Positions 8,028-15,560 of a stretch of DNA of 32,275 nt are shown here, piece after piece; within the stretch, counting starts at the first letter, position 1; every line of letters starts with the position of its first letter. This stretch comes from JBPOFY01 sp049889815. GTDB lineage: Bacteria > Verrucomicrobiota > Verrucomicrobiia > Opitutales > Coraliomargaritaceae. A program made the position numbers and the translations under genes. The stretch spans positions 1 to 32,275 of the forward strand of contig JBMHCR010000004.1 of NCBI GenBank assembly GCA_049889815.1. The letters run 5' to 3'. Below the pieces are notes generated by a model that worked only from the letters and a program-made list of their open reading frames with translations, had not been told where the DNA came from and did no database searches.

Positions 8028-9527
8028 TTACTGAGAATTAGATGCAGCTTTTAGTATCGGTGTCGAGGAAATCGAGTCATCTTTGAAACCATCGACGCCC
8101 TCCTTGAAAAAGTGAATCTTATCGATCTTAAAGCCCCCATGCGTTCCGCATATCCAGAAATGATGATCCCCAGCCTCCAATTCATAGACAGGATCGGATG
8201 TCGCGCCTTCGCGCCCCTTCAAGACGCCGTAGTTACGGAAAATCGTATCCCATGCAAAACCCACGCCCTGTTCAAACTGTTCCTCAGTGATATTAAGGTA
8301 GGTTTTACGAACGAGACCCCAAGGTGAAATATCATCTCCCATGAGCGTAGAGCATCCATTCCACAACTTGTATTCCGGCGCCCCTTTTTGCGAGGACTTC
8401 AGCGCCATGCGATAGGTCCCCGGACTGGAGATACGTAGTTTATAGAGCAAAACACCTTGATGTTTGTGACTCAGAGAATCAATCGGCTCAGGCATCCAGC
8501 GGATATAACCCAATCCAGTAAATCCAGACTCTTTACTTTCGACTACCCACGAATCCGTAAGCGGCACAGACTCTGCCTCGATCACTATCTGCCCGTCGAC
8601 TTCCTGGAAGATTTGCTCGGGCTGCGGCGGATTCACAACCGGAGTTACACCTTGCGGCTCAGGCGGAGTTTGGGAGATTCCCCCGTTCATTGGGATCGAT
8701 TCAGCACCAAACCAGTCACGCATTGCCTCTACAGTCACCATTTCATTCTCAGCATTGAGTCCTAGCAACCAAGTGATCATGCCAGCATCGGAAACGTCGG
8801 GCTTACCTGCAGCAATGCGCTCGTAAACCCAATTGAGATTTGGATCCTGATGATCACGCAACCAATTGAAGGCATCATTGCTTTTTGCTTTTAAACCGGT
8901 CCCATTCCAACCGTTTTGGTCAGCAATACGAATATAGCCGATTTCAGGCGCGATTATCTTAATATCATTCCAATTTCGCTGCCATGGACGCGCCTTATGA
9001 TACTCATTGTAGTTGTGGTGTGATAAAATAATCACATTGCGATGTGCAGAGGGCTCAGAACCTTCTAAGGCGCGATAAATCAACTCCATAGGCCCAGCGG
9101 TAATCAAATACAGCGGATCATCAGCAGTGGATTTATTGATCTCTTTAATAAGGTTTGCCACGGCACCTTCGGGATCAATGGATCCGTCAAAGAAGCGCGA
9201 TGCCTCAAAGCCCCAGCGCGCCTGCCCGCCCATAGCACCTAGCCACATGCGGTTTTGCCCCGGATCAATCCGGTGGAAATCCAGAAAGTTATTAAAGTCG
9301 TAGTGAACTAGATTACCTTGGAGCTCCAATTTCGCCAACACAGCTAGCGTGAAAGGTGTCGCACCGACATCATCGGCATCTGCTCCAGGGTTGCCATCGG
9401 CACTGATCGCGATGCGATTTTCTGGAGTCCATGGGGATTCCTTTGCAGTGGTTGTGCATGAAATTGAAAGCAATGATCCTGCGTAGAGCGCCAAAAGACC
9501 ATATTTAGGGGTGAAAAAACGTTTCAT
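8028..9527 (-). CDS. Exported protein with nucleoside-hydrolase-like acidic motif and carbohydrate-binding-like domain, copy A
   Basis: A 499-residue protein. The start at 9527 puts a signal peptide at residues 1-24, with Cys24 as a possible lipoprotein cysteine although the lipobox (SISC) is not ideal. The first domain (about 31-280) opens with AISADGNPGADADDVGAT, where D44, D50, D52 and D53 recall the calcium-binding Asp cluster of inosine-uridine nucleoside hydrolases; further conserved blocks are LVHYDFNNF, TAGPMELIYRAL, LSHHNYNEY and DVSDAGMITW. A Pro-rich linker (285-305) leads to a second domain (306-480) opening with IVIEAESVPL, like CBM6-type beta-sandwiches. The function is unknown; an N- or O-glycoside-cleaving role is only suggested by the motif. 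It lies between a GH29 gene (137-base gap upstream) and the propeller gene downstream. The paralogue at 20535-23207 aligns without gaps through residue 320. Confidence 0.7.
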   Translation of the reverse strand: MKRFFTPKYGLLALYAGSLLSISCTTTAKESPWTPENRIAISADGNPGADADDVGATPFTLAVLAKLELQGNLVHYDFNNFLDFHRIDPGQNRMWLGAMGGQARWGFEASRFFDGSIDPEGAVANLIKEINKSTADDPLYLITAGPMELIYRALEGSEPSAHRNVIILSHHNYNEYHKARPWQRNWNDIKIIAPEIGYIRIADQNGWNGTGLKAKSNDAFNWLRDHQDPNLNWVYERIAAGKPDVSDAGMITWLLGLNAENEMVTVEAMRDWFGAESIPMNGGISQTPPEPQGVTPVVNPPQPEQIFQEVDGQIVIEAESVPLTDSWVVESKESGFTGLGYIRWMPEPIDSLSHKHQGVLLYKLRISSPGTYRMALKSSQKGAPEYKLWNGCSTLMGDDISPWGLVRKTYLNITEEQFEQGVGFAWDTIFRNYGVLKGREGATSDPVYELEAGDHHFWICGTHGGFKIDKIHFFKEGVDGFKDDSISSTPILKAASNSQ

Positions 9528-9567
9528 ATGCCTAGGATAGAATGCAAAAGCACGCGCTCGGTCAACC

Positions 9568-9579
9568 AAGCACGTGCTT
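9568..9579. promoter_or_regulatory. 12-base perfect palindrome upstream of the nucleoside-hydrolase-like gene
   Basis: AAGCACGTGCTT is its own reverse complement and lies 41-52 bases upstream of the start codon at 9527. It could be an operator for a dimeric regulator. Its right part, CACGTGCT, recurs at 28191-28198 just before the FAD oxidoreductase gene. No regulator can be assigned. Confidence 0.3.
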
Positions 9580-9664
9580 AAAAAGTAGTCCACCATCAGA
9601 ATGACCCGATCCGAATTCTAAAAAGAGCTCCGAAACATTTAATAGTTCAGTCTAGATAAAGGTA

Positions 9665-11461
9665 TTACTTTGATAGAGGCTCAAGGCGGATACCTTGAAA
9701 CAGGTAGCCCTTCCATGAACCGTCATCGATTGGCTTCAGGGAGAAAGTGTTTTTACCCTTATTTAAATTTACGATACCTGCGTCAACTTCGTGAACTTTT
9801 TCTGAATATTCCCACATCGTCACTTCCCGTTCTAGCGAGCTCTCACCAACTTCTAACTTATAACGCCCCCCAATCTCAGGAATCGGTTTTTTCCACTGAT
9901 TTCGAGCAGCTTCCAAGAGAGTTAGTCGATACTTCCCCGGCTTGTTTACGATAAACTCACTAGTCAGATAGTCCTCCGGGTTCGACCAATACTTCATAAA
10001 GAGTCGATTACCGTGTCCTCCATAGTGCACCTTAGCTCCATCTCCATGAACTTCCATCGCGCGAAGATTAAATTCAATGGTGCCGTTGGCATATTGATAC
10101 GGAGTCGTGTCGACCGAATAATCGTCAGCCACGTCGAGTTCGATAACCGTGACACCTTTATCATTGAGCAAAGGATTCCACGTTAAACTCAACGAGGAAC
10201 TGCTGCTTGCAACATCGACAGGCTGGCCACCTTTAGCCTGTAGCAATTTCGCATCCTTCACATCCACAGCGAAGCCCTCGATTTTGAGTTCACCAAGATC
10301 GGAATTGTGAATATGAATATAGAGTTTACCCGGACGGGATGAGACTGTGCCCCAATCGAACTGTCGCGGCCAAAATGGACTCGCAGTCGTTCCATAAACC
10401 GCGTCACCGTTTACTTTCAACCACTCGCCGATTTGCAAGAGACGCTCCTGCATGATAACAGGAATGCGACCGTCTGCAGTCGGTCCGACACATAGCAGGA
10501 AGTTACCCCCGCCGCCAACCACACCGCTGAACATACGCAAGAGCTCCTCGCGTGAATCGTAGTTATAAATATTCTCAGCACGATTGAAACCGTAGCTTCT
10601 ACCGATACCGCGATCCTCCTGCCATGGTCGTTCAGGCGTCGTATATTTCCCGCCGCCGAACTCACTCTCAATCACGTCACCGTATTTACCACGTGAACCA
10701 CCCCAGCGGTCATTCACCACTACAGTGTCCTTTACCGGCGACTCGGTATAGAGCCAGTGCGCGAGCTCATTACTGCGCCACTTCTCCCAGCCCATATCCC
10801 AGTCACCGTCTAAGAAAATATGCCATGGCTTATATTTGCTCACCACTTCCTTAAACTTCGGTGCCAGCCATTCGGTCGCAAACTTCTCACGATCCTTCAA
10901 CCACAGCGGATGATACCACTCATACAGGGAATAGTAGATCCCCATTTTGAGATCATGCTTTGCGCCTGCCTCATTGAGCTCGCCAATGATATCACGCTTT
11001 GGTCCGATCACGGTAGAATCCCACACATCCGTGCGTGTAGTTTGTGCATACTCGGTCGGATACATGGCAAAGCCATCGTGATAGTTCGCTGTAGTCACTA
11101 CATACTTCGCACCCGACTTCGCAAAAAGCTCGCACCAGAAATCCGGATCCCAAAGCTCCGCGGTGAACATCGGAGCAAATTCTTCATAGGTAAAATCTTC
11201 ACCATACACGCGATCGTGGAAATCCTTTGAGATTTTGGGATTCTGCGAATGTTTCCAATACCATTCCGCATAACCACGCGCCTTGTATGAAGGAACTGAA
11301 TACGGCCCCCAGACTACGAAGATGCCAAATTTATCTTCGTTGAACCATGCCGGCATTTCACGTTCGGCATAAACTTCAGGCATTGTGGGCGCTGCAGCAT
11401 TAGCACTGATCAACGCACTACCGAATGCCGTGAATGTAAAAATAGATAAGATCCGTTTCAT
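9665..11461 (-). CDS. Secreted GH29 alpha-L-fucosidase
   Basis: A 598-residue protein with signal peptide (residues 1-23) and the GH29 layout closest to classical alpha-L-fucosidases: MPAWFNEDKFGIFVVWGPYSVP (36-57), the motif ANYHDGF (125-131), WDSTVIGPKRDI, KMGIYYSLYEWYHP (172-184), the strand HIFLDGDWD with Asp218 as probable nucleophile, and GGGGNFLLCVGPTADGRIP near the end of the barrel. A C-terminal beta region (from about 370) is followed by a further beta-sandwich-like part (about 450-598). Two residues that usually hold fucose differ: the His of KFGIFxHWG is Val50, and the first His of KHHDGF is Tyr127. Its ATG overlaps the stop codon of the upstream GH29 gene by one base, so translation is probably coupled. 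Confidence 0.92.
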   Translation of the reverse strand: MKRILSIFTFTAFGSALISANAAAPTMPEVYAEREMPAWFNEDKFGIFVVWGPYSVPSYKARGYAEWYWKHSQNPKISKDFHDRVYGEDFTYEEFAPMFTAELWDPDFWCELFAKSGAKYVVTTANYHDGFAMYPTEYAQTTRTDVWDSTVIGPKRDIIGELNEAGAKHDLKMGIYYSLYEWYHPLWLKDREKFATEWLAPKFKEVVSKYKPWHIFLDGDWDMGWEKWRSNELAHWLYTESPVKDTVVVNDRWGGSRGKYGDVIESEFGGGKYTTPERPWQEDRGIGRSYGFNRAENIYNYDSREELLRMFSGVVGGGGNFLLCVGPTADGRIPVIMQERLLQIGEWLKVNGDAVYGTTASPFWPRQFDWGTVSSRPGKLYIHIHNSDLGELKIEGFAVDVKDAKLLQAKGGQPVDVASSSSSLSLTWNPLLNDKGVTVIELDVADDYSVDTTPYQYANGTIEFNLRAMEVHGDGAKVHYGGHGNRLFMKYWSNPEDYLTSEFIVNKPGKYRLTLLEAARNQWKKPIPEIGGRYKLEVGESSLEREVTMWEYSEKVHEVDAGIVNLNKGKNTFSLKPIDDGSWKGYLFQGIRLEPLSK

Positions 11462-12945
11462 TATTTGAGCTCCATTTTAAAGGTGTATGCATGTGTTTCG
11501 GAGAGGGTCTCAGGCACCTGAATCGTCAACCCACTCTCACTCTGCTCCCACTCCAACTTGCTTGAATTCCCGAGCAATTGAACTGATTTCACCGGCGCAG
11601 CAATAGCAGTCAACTCGACCGGCCTAGTTGGTTTCGCCATCACGATTCCAAAGACGAACTTCCCATCCTTGCTGCGTGTATATCGAATATCCTTTTCGGT
11701 ATAATCCAAGTTTTTGAGAAAGCCCTTCGATTCCGCAATCACTGTAGGTCCACTGCCTGCAGTATGCCATGGACGTGTGCTGTAGATGGCTTCACCATTC
11801 ACCTTAAGCCAGGCTCCCACGTCGCGTAGTATCTGCTTTTCCTCTTCAGGGATCACACCGTCGGATGTCGGTCCAACATTCAACAAAAGGCATCCATTCT
11901 TCGCAACGATATCGACTAGAATATCGATCACATCGTCACTATCTTTAGTCCCGGGCCTACCCGAGTGAAACCACTCAGGAGAGATTGTATCATCCGTCAG
12001 CCATGGACGTTCTTCGAGATCCTTAACTCGGCCTTTCTCATAATCCACCACTGCACCGGGAATGTAGGGCGAGTAACTTTTGACCGTCGTCATCACTTCC
12101 TTCCCCGACTGCACACCATGGTTATAATAATCTCGCAAATAGGCATGCATCATATCTTCGGGGATGTCTCTCGTTCCCATGTCGAGCCACATCATGTCAG
12201 GGTCATATTTCTCAATATATTCATCGAGCAAACCTCTCCACCATTTCTTGAATCGAGGCGACAGAGGATCGCCGTCTTCGTGCGGTTCAAAATATAAATC
12301 TACATACTCGGGATCCGTGCCATCGTGACGATACGACGGCACAAAATAGCGCCAAGTGTGACTATGGTGGAACGATGCGATGTATTTCATACCAAGCTTG
12401 CGAATCTCCTTCTCCAAATCTTTGGATGGGTCGATACCTGCGACATCTTTTGCATTCCAACGGGTCACATCGCTGTCCCACATCGCATAGCCATCATGGT
12501 GGATCGCCACAGGACCTGCGAACTTTGCACCTGCCTCGTGGAACAACTGCGCCCATTCCTCTGCGTCGAACTGCTTGGGTTGAAAGGTCTGCAACAAATC
12601 CTTCCATCCAAAATCCTTGGGTTCACCAAAACGCTTCACGTGTTCCAAATAGGCCCAGTGCGGCCCCTCATCGACATCCGCCGGATGCCCTTGTCGTGGT
12701 CTGAAACGATTGATCGTAACATCCGAATACATGTAGAACGGATACCAACCCACGCCTGCGATCTCATTCCCTACCGTTGTCGGTGTCCAGTGAGTATAGA
12801 TACCGAATTTAGCATCCTTGAACCATTCCGGCACAGGGTGCTGATTTAGAGACTCAAAGGTCGCCTCATAAGTAATGGTCGCAGATAAAGAGCCAGCCAA
12901 TGCTACACAGGATGCGACATGTGATAAAATGATACGTTTTTTCAT
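11461..12945 (-). CDS. Secreted GH29 alpha-L-fucosidase
   Basis: A 494-residue protein. Starting at 12945 gives a signal peptide at residues 1-22; an in-frame ATG 13 codons upstream adds a stretch that breaks this pattern. The GH29 motifs are intact: PEWFKDAKFGIYTHWTP with the pocket His52, AIHHDGYAMWDS with His149 and His150, SFHHSHTWRYF, the strand DPDMMWLDMG with Asp255 as probable nucleophile, and the block AKNGCLLLNVGPTSDGVIP, followed by STRPW. Of the five GH29 products here it keeps the most of the canonical fucose-binding residues, so it is the best candidate for a true alpha-L-fucosidase. First gene of the minus-strand run 12945-6984, divergent from the AraC gene at 13088. Confidence 0.92.
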   Translation of the reverse strand: MKKRIILSHVASCVALAGSLSATITYEATFESLNQHPVPEWFKDAKFGIYTHWTPTTVGNEIAGVGWYPFYMYSDVTINRFRPRQGHPADVDEGPHWAYLEHVKRFGEPKDFGWKDLLQTFQPKQFDAEEWAQLFHEAGAKFAGPVAIHHDGYAMWDSDVTRWNAKDVAGIDPSKDLEKEIRKLGMKYIASFHHSHTWRYFVPSYRHDGTDPEYVDLYFEPHEDGDPLSPRFKKWWRGLLDEYIEKYDPDMMWLDMGTRDIPEDMMHAYLRDYYNHGVQSGKEVMTTVKSYSPYIPGAVVDYEKGRVKDLEERPWLTDDTISPEWFHSGRPGTKDSDDVIDILVDIVAKNGCLLLNVGPTSDGVIPEEEKQILRDVGAWLKVNGEAIYSTRPWHTAGSGPTVIAESKGFLKNLDYTEKDIRYTRSKDGKFVFGIVMAKPTRPVELTAIAAPVKSVQLLGNSSKLEWEQSESGLTIQVPETLSETHAYTFKMELK

Positions 12946-13008
12946 AATCAGGGTGAGAGAATTAAAGTAATACGGCGATTTCATTTAAATAATAACACCA
13001 AACACCCA

Positions 13009-13073
13009 GTGACTCCATGTCACGCAATGAGCATTTTATGTCAAAAATTGACATCTCAGTCACAGTAGTCACA
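13009..13073. promoter_or_regulatory. Clustered GTCAC sites and inverted repeat between GH29 operon and AraC gene
   Basis: The 142-base divergent intergenic region holds GTGAC (13009-13013) facing GTCAC (13019-13023), then TGTCAA-AAA-TTGACA (13039-13053, perfect 6-base arms), then AGTCACA twice in direct orientation (13058-13064 and 13067-13073, period 9). A possible -10 for the GH29 operon (TATTAT on the minus strand, 12989-12994) places its -35 inside the first inverted pair. This looks like a control region for the adjacent AraC regulator acting on itself and on the GH29 operon. The assignment is inferred from arrangement only. Confidence 0.45.
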
Positions 13074-13087
13074 TTTTTCATACCACT

Positions 13088-13852
13088 ATGGACCCATCCA
13101 TACGCATCAACTATGGCAACTACGCACACGTCGGATCGACATGGCAGGGCGTCACCTATCATGGCACGCATTGGCGTTTATGTTACCCTGAAAGCAATGG
13201 CTGTAGCATCAGCACTCGACACTCAAAGCATCGCTTAACGAAGGATCATTTATATTTACTGCCACCGGGCATGAGCTTCACCACGCAGCAGAAAAACAAC
13301 CCGAAGCAGTTCTATCTGCATTTTGATACGGAAAAGCCCTACAATGAAGTCTTAACAGAGCTCTACCCCATTCCATTGGATTCCACCGTTCGAACATTAC
13401 TGAACAATTGCCTTAATGAAATCCAGAAGCCACCCCACTTTTTATCCAGCCGTGGCCTGCTCTACGCTCATTCGCTGATCGCCGTCGCACTCGCCCAAAT
13501 ACCTGACAACTGCGTAAACATCGAATCGATGGATCCGCGCATACGCGAAGCCATTCAACACCTGAGAGACAAACTCCAATATGGGATCAACGTTGAGACG
13601 CTTGCCGAACGAGTCGGCATGAGCACCGGTGCATTCATTCGAAAGTTCAAACAGCAAACAGGTCACACTCCACACGCATATTTAATTGAATCCAGAATTG
13701 GCTGGGCCTGCGAACTCTTAAGCCAAAGCGAACTATCCATCGATCAAATCGCAGAACATGTGGGCTTTAGTGATCGCTTTCACTTTTCCAAGAGCTTCAA
13801 GCAGCACGCTGGAGTCAGCCCGGCCAGTTATCGAAATCAGGGGCAAAAATAA
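13088..13852 (+). CDS. AraC-family transcriptional regulator
   Basis: A 254-residue protein. The N-terminal half is a short cupin-like sensor with LYLLPPGMSFTT (55-66) and QFYLHFD (74-80), a pattern seen in sugar-responsive AraC regulators. Residues 150-250 hold the two helix-turn-helix motifs: VETLAERVGMSTGAFIRKFKQ and IDQIAEHVGFSDRFHFSKSFK, ending in GVSPASYR. Divergent from the GH29 operon (12945-6984), which it probably controls; the shared upstream region contains repeated GTCAC elements. It converges with the AraC gene at 14007-15017. The start at 13088 is the only ATG that leaves the upstream repeats non-coding. Confidence 0.9.
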   Translation: MDPSIRINYGNYAHVGSTWQGVTYHGTHWRLCYPESNGCSISTRHSKHRLTKDHLYLLPPGMSFTTQQKNNPKQFYLHFDTEKPYNEVLTELYPIPLDSTVRTLLNNCLNEIQKPPHFLSSRGLLYAHSLIAVALAQIPDNCVNIESMDPRIREAIQHLRDKLQYGINVETLAERVGMSTGAFIRKFKQQTGHTPHAYLIESRIGWACELLSQSELSIDQIAEHVGFSDRFHFSKSFKQHAGVSPASYRNQGQK

Positions 13853-13865
13853 TACGTAGATTTTT

Positions 13866-13983
13866 TCACAACCGCTTCGCTAGAGAAGAGAGTTTTAGGA
13901 GATTATTCTACTCCCTAATCTCGCCCGACTTGTCAGCCGTAGCCTTGGTGAAGGTGGAAGGCCCTCTAGCGAAGCGGTTGTGA
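13866..13983. repeat. 118-base element with perfect 20-base terminal inverted repeats
   Basis: The left arm (13866-13885, TCACAACCGCTTCGCTAGAG) is the exact reverse complement of the right arm (13964-13983), with 78 bases between. The element fills the gap between two convergent AraC genes. It could be a MITE-like non-autonomous mobile element or dispersed intergenic repeat, or a large hairpin ending transcription from both sides. No clear target-site duplication is visible. The inner part (TCGCCCGACTTGTCAGCCGT onward) resembles a dispersed intergenic repeat in style, but copies elsewhere cannot be checked here. Confidence 0.75.
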
Positions 13984-14006
13984 GAATATACCATTCTTGA
14001 CACTTG

Positions 14007-15017
14007 TCATACAGTCGCACGCTCCCGCCATTCACTGGGCGTGCACTTGTATAGATTTTTGAATACGCGGGTAAAATACTGACTGCTCGAAAAACCGAGA
14101 TCGAAAGCAATCGCAGTTATACTACTGTCAGGCTCATCCCTTAACCTCTGTGCTGCATGCTGCAAACGACAGCGATTTAAAAAATCAACCGGACTTGTAT
14201 TCTGGATCTGATAACAATACTTCGTAAACGCAGAACGACCAATCCCGCAGTGAGCAGCCATGTCATCAAGAGTCCATGCCACCTGAAACATCTTCGGATT
14301 CTCTCGCAGCTCGTTCAGAAACAACTCCACCGTATGCGCCAACGTGCTCAACTCATTGTCGGGCTTGATATGCTGTGATCGGAGTAATTCCAAAAGCTCA
14401 ATAAGCAATTGGTTGATCACAATCATTAGCTGCGAGACATAGCGCTCTGCATCGCCAGAATACACATAATGAGCGAGCTTCTTAAAGATAGCTTCGATCT
14501 CAACACCGGCTTTCCAGACAGGATGCTCGTTTCCACGTAAGAGTTGCGTGAGCTCCTTCAAATCGGACTGTGTTAACAAGCACCAATCCGGCCACTTCCA
14601 CTTTTGATTAGGCCTGCGCACCCCGACATCGATAATAATCCAATGCAATCGCCCTGGACGAACATGCGGATCCCCCACACGATGCAATTGCCATGGTCGA
14701 GTGATCGTCACGGTCTTTGCGGGCACCTTGTAGCTTTTACCATCTACAATCATCTGATTTTCGCCACTTTCTTGAAAACAGATCTCGATTCCCTCGTTGC
14801 GATGATTCTCCATACCCCAATCCTGTTCATCCACTGCATCGAGATAGCCCATGCTGCTGATCCCCTTCAGCAAATCACCCTCAATGGTCACTCCAGGGTA
14901 TTGGCCATGCGAAAACGCACATAATTGAATTTTACCTTTCTCAAGTGCAGATAATTGCGGCAGGCAGGCATCTATTTCATAGCGCGCGGGCTTCTGCTGG
15001 TAAATTAGGTCGGGCAT
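14007..15017 (-). CDS. AraC-family transcriptional regulator
   Basis: A 336-residue protein. The N-terminal domain (about 30-145) contains GIEICFQESGENQMIVDG and TRPWQLHRVGDP, matching the AraC sugar-binding cupin pattern (a PxxxHR loop after the gripping strand). A helical linker (150-235) precedes the DNA-binding domain (about 240-336) with motifs LDDMAAHCGIGRSAFTKYCYQ and ITAIAFDLGFSSSQYFTRVFK, closing with CTPSEWRER. It lies 12 bases downstream of a small membrane protein gene on the same strand and converges on the AraC gene at 13088. It is 544 bases from the sugar-oxidation operon starting at 15561, a plausible target (inference). Confidence 0.92.
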   Translation of the reverse strand: MPDLIYQQKPARYEIDACLPQLSALEKGKIQLCAFSHGQYPGVTIEGDLLKGISSMGYLDAVDEQDWGMENHRNEGIEICFQESGENQMIVDGKSYKVPAKTVTITRPWQLHRVGDPHVRPGRLHWIIIDVGVRRPNQKWKWPDWCLLTQSDLKELTQLLRGNEHPVWKAGVEIEAIFKKLAHYVYSGDAERYVSQLMIVINQLLIELLELLRSQHIKPDNELSTLAHTVELFLNELRENPKMFQVAWTLDDMAAHCGIGRSAFTKYCYQIQNTSPVDFLNRCRLQHAAQRLRDEPDSSITAIAFDLGFSSSQYFTRVFKNLYKCTPSEWRERATV

Positions 15018-15029
15018 ACTTCTACTCTG

Positions 15030-15428
15030 CTATTGAACCTCGTCCAACCTACGAAAACGCTTCTTCGCCATATTCGTCCCCTCTACCAAGACGTAAAGTT
15101 GTTCACGCAGGTTATAAAATACAGATGGAGGATAGCCTGTCCCACTCCACGAATCCTTGAATTCTGAGAACCCGTCCTCGTGCTTCAAAACTGACTCTAA
15201 ATGCGCGAAAGATGAATCTATATGTCTGAGAAGGGTCGCTTCCGCTTCCCGTTGACCATCTTTCCGTAGGGTTTCTAAGAAGAACTGAACCGTATAAGTT
15301 TCAACCAAAGTGTTATCGAGAACTAGAACGGCACATCGATTCCGTTCTCTTTCCGATCCTAGCCAGAAACCAAAACTCAAACAGGTAATTCCGACAATAA
15401 AGCATTTAGCGAGCGTTTTCTTATTCAT
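15030..15428 (-). CDS. Small membrane-anchored protein of unknown function
   Basis: A 132-residue product with an N-terminal hydrophobic helix (about 8-24, ending FGFWLGSERER) that could be a signal anchor; the remainder is soluble, charged and mostly helical, with alternating acidic and basic residues (LRKDGQREAEATLLRHIDSS). I recognise no family. It is followed 12 bases later by the AraC gene at 15017, so the two are probably co-transcribed, and it is divergent from the sugar-oxidation operon. A signalling partner of that regulator is possible but unsupported beyond position. It is real rather than a shadow because no other gene covers this stretch and spacing to the regulator is tight. Confidence 0.6.
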   Translation of the reverse strand: MNKKTLAKCFIVGITCLSFGFWLGSERERNRCAVLVLDNTLVETYTVQFFLETLRKDGQREAEATLLRHIDSSFAHLESVLKHEDGFSEFKDSWSGTGYPPSVFYNLREQLYVLVEGTNMAKKRFRRLDEVQ

Positions 15429-15450
15429 AATATTTCAGTTCGTTTCTAAT

Positions 15451-15464
15451 TTATACATGTATAA
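15451..15464. promoter_or_regulatory. 14-base perfect palindrome before the sugar-oxidation operon
   Basis: TTATACATGTATAA is its own reverse complement. It lies in the 132-base gap between the divergent genes at 15428 and 15561, about 100 bases upstream of the dehydrogenase start. It overlaps a TATAAT (15460-15465) that could be a -10 element, so a bound dimer would block it. A dimeric repressor (GntR or LacI type) is a reasonable guess; none is encoded in the window. Confidence 0.35.
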
Positions 15465-15560
15465 TATTTACCACAAGTCTCAATCAGAAGTGTTACCGCT
15501 CCGTTTCTGATATACTGGTCGACTTTAAACAGCAGAATTTCATTCTAATTAGACTACCTC

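Noticed and set aside
8028..9527. Calling the exported family a true nucleoside hydrolase
   Set aside because: Only the Asp cluster is similar; export and the CBM-like domain argue against nucleoside salvage.
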